The position numbers and the translations under genes were made by a program. A stretch of 14,083 bases of DNA from contig CAKSOE010000044.1 of NCBI GenBank assembly GCA_934476675.1, forward strand, positions 1-14,083, written 5' to 3'. Below the pieces are notes generated by a model. The model made no database searches and was not told where the DNA came from. It was given only the letters and a program-made list of their open reading frames with translations. Below are positions 14,020-14,083 of this stretch, piece by piece (within the stretch, counting starts at the first letter, position 1; each line of letters begins with the position of its first letter). Source of the DNA: an uncultured Clostridia bacterium (GTDB lineage Bacteria; Bacillota; Clostridia; UBA1381).

Positions 14020-14083
14020 AATGATGTGTTACAAAAATTTTCAAAAAATTTCACCGTCCTCTAGAAAAGCTTTTATATAATCG
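14020..14083 (+). promoter_or_regulatory. Possible -10 element at the window end
   Basis: The AT-rich stretch after the terminator ends with TATAAT at 14076-14081. The best -35-like hexamer, TTTCAC (14049-14054), is 21 bp away, which is too far for a normal promoter. A downstream gene may start beyond the window; nothing else is recognisable in these 64 bases. Confidence 0.25.

Overview
The window reads as a chromosomal segment from an anaerobic, low-to-mid GC Firmicute of the class Clostridia. The gene order rnc, Elp3-like radical SAM gene, smc, ftsY, the short overlaps between genes, the strong AGGAGG-type ribosome binding sites and the TTG starts all fit this. A gut or plant-fibre-degrading member is plausible because of the GH88/GH105-type hydrolase gene, but genus cannot be read from the sequence. 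All genes are on the + strand.

Positions 1-369 hold no gene. They hold three tandem copies of a 112-bp, almost wholly palindromic repeat (the third truncated), then two small hairpins leading into a NifU/IscU-type Fe-S scaffold gene (370-798) that ends in a textbook terminator. A strong promoter at 897-925 starts acpP (1002-1232). Next comes a densely packed cell-core block: rnc, the radical SAM gene, smc and ftsY (1354-7536), followed closely by a nucleoside-hydrolase-like gene (7550-8335). A second promoter (8378-8406) drives uraA-upp (8441-10467), which ends in a strong terminator. Together with the preceding nucleoside hydrolase, these make a plausible pyrimidine salvage set: release of the base, uptake of uracil, and conversion to UMP.

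The last third (10538-14010) is an accessory carbohydrate module in two transcription units: a cytoplasmic GH88/GH105-type hydrolase, and an overlapping operon of PfkB kinase, D-lyxose-isomerase-family cupin and class II aldolase. Both units have almost the same promoter, and each carries the same roughly 21-bp imperfect inverted repeat at the same distance from the -35 box. This suggests one shared repressor. The enzyme order suggests aldose to ketose to ketose phosphate to triose phosphate plus an aldehyde; the true substrate is unknown.

The points most worth a second look are: (i) the 112-bp palindromic repeat, whose arm substitutions mostly keep pairing only if the RNA is read from the minus strand; (ii) a long imperfect hairpin directly in front of the rnc ribosome binding site, a candidate RNase III self-cleavage site; (iii) the shared operator of the sugar module; (iv) a nucleoside hydrolase with Trp where the family's catalytic His is expected. 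Several start codons were set from ribosome binding sites and family N-termini (iscU 370, smc TTG 3043, ftsY 6619, nucleoside hydrolase TTG 7550, uraA 8441, GH105-like 10619, kinase 11687, isomerase 12636).
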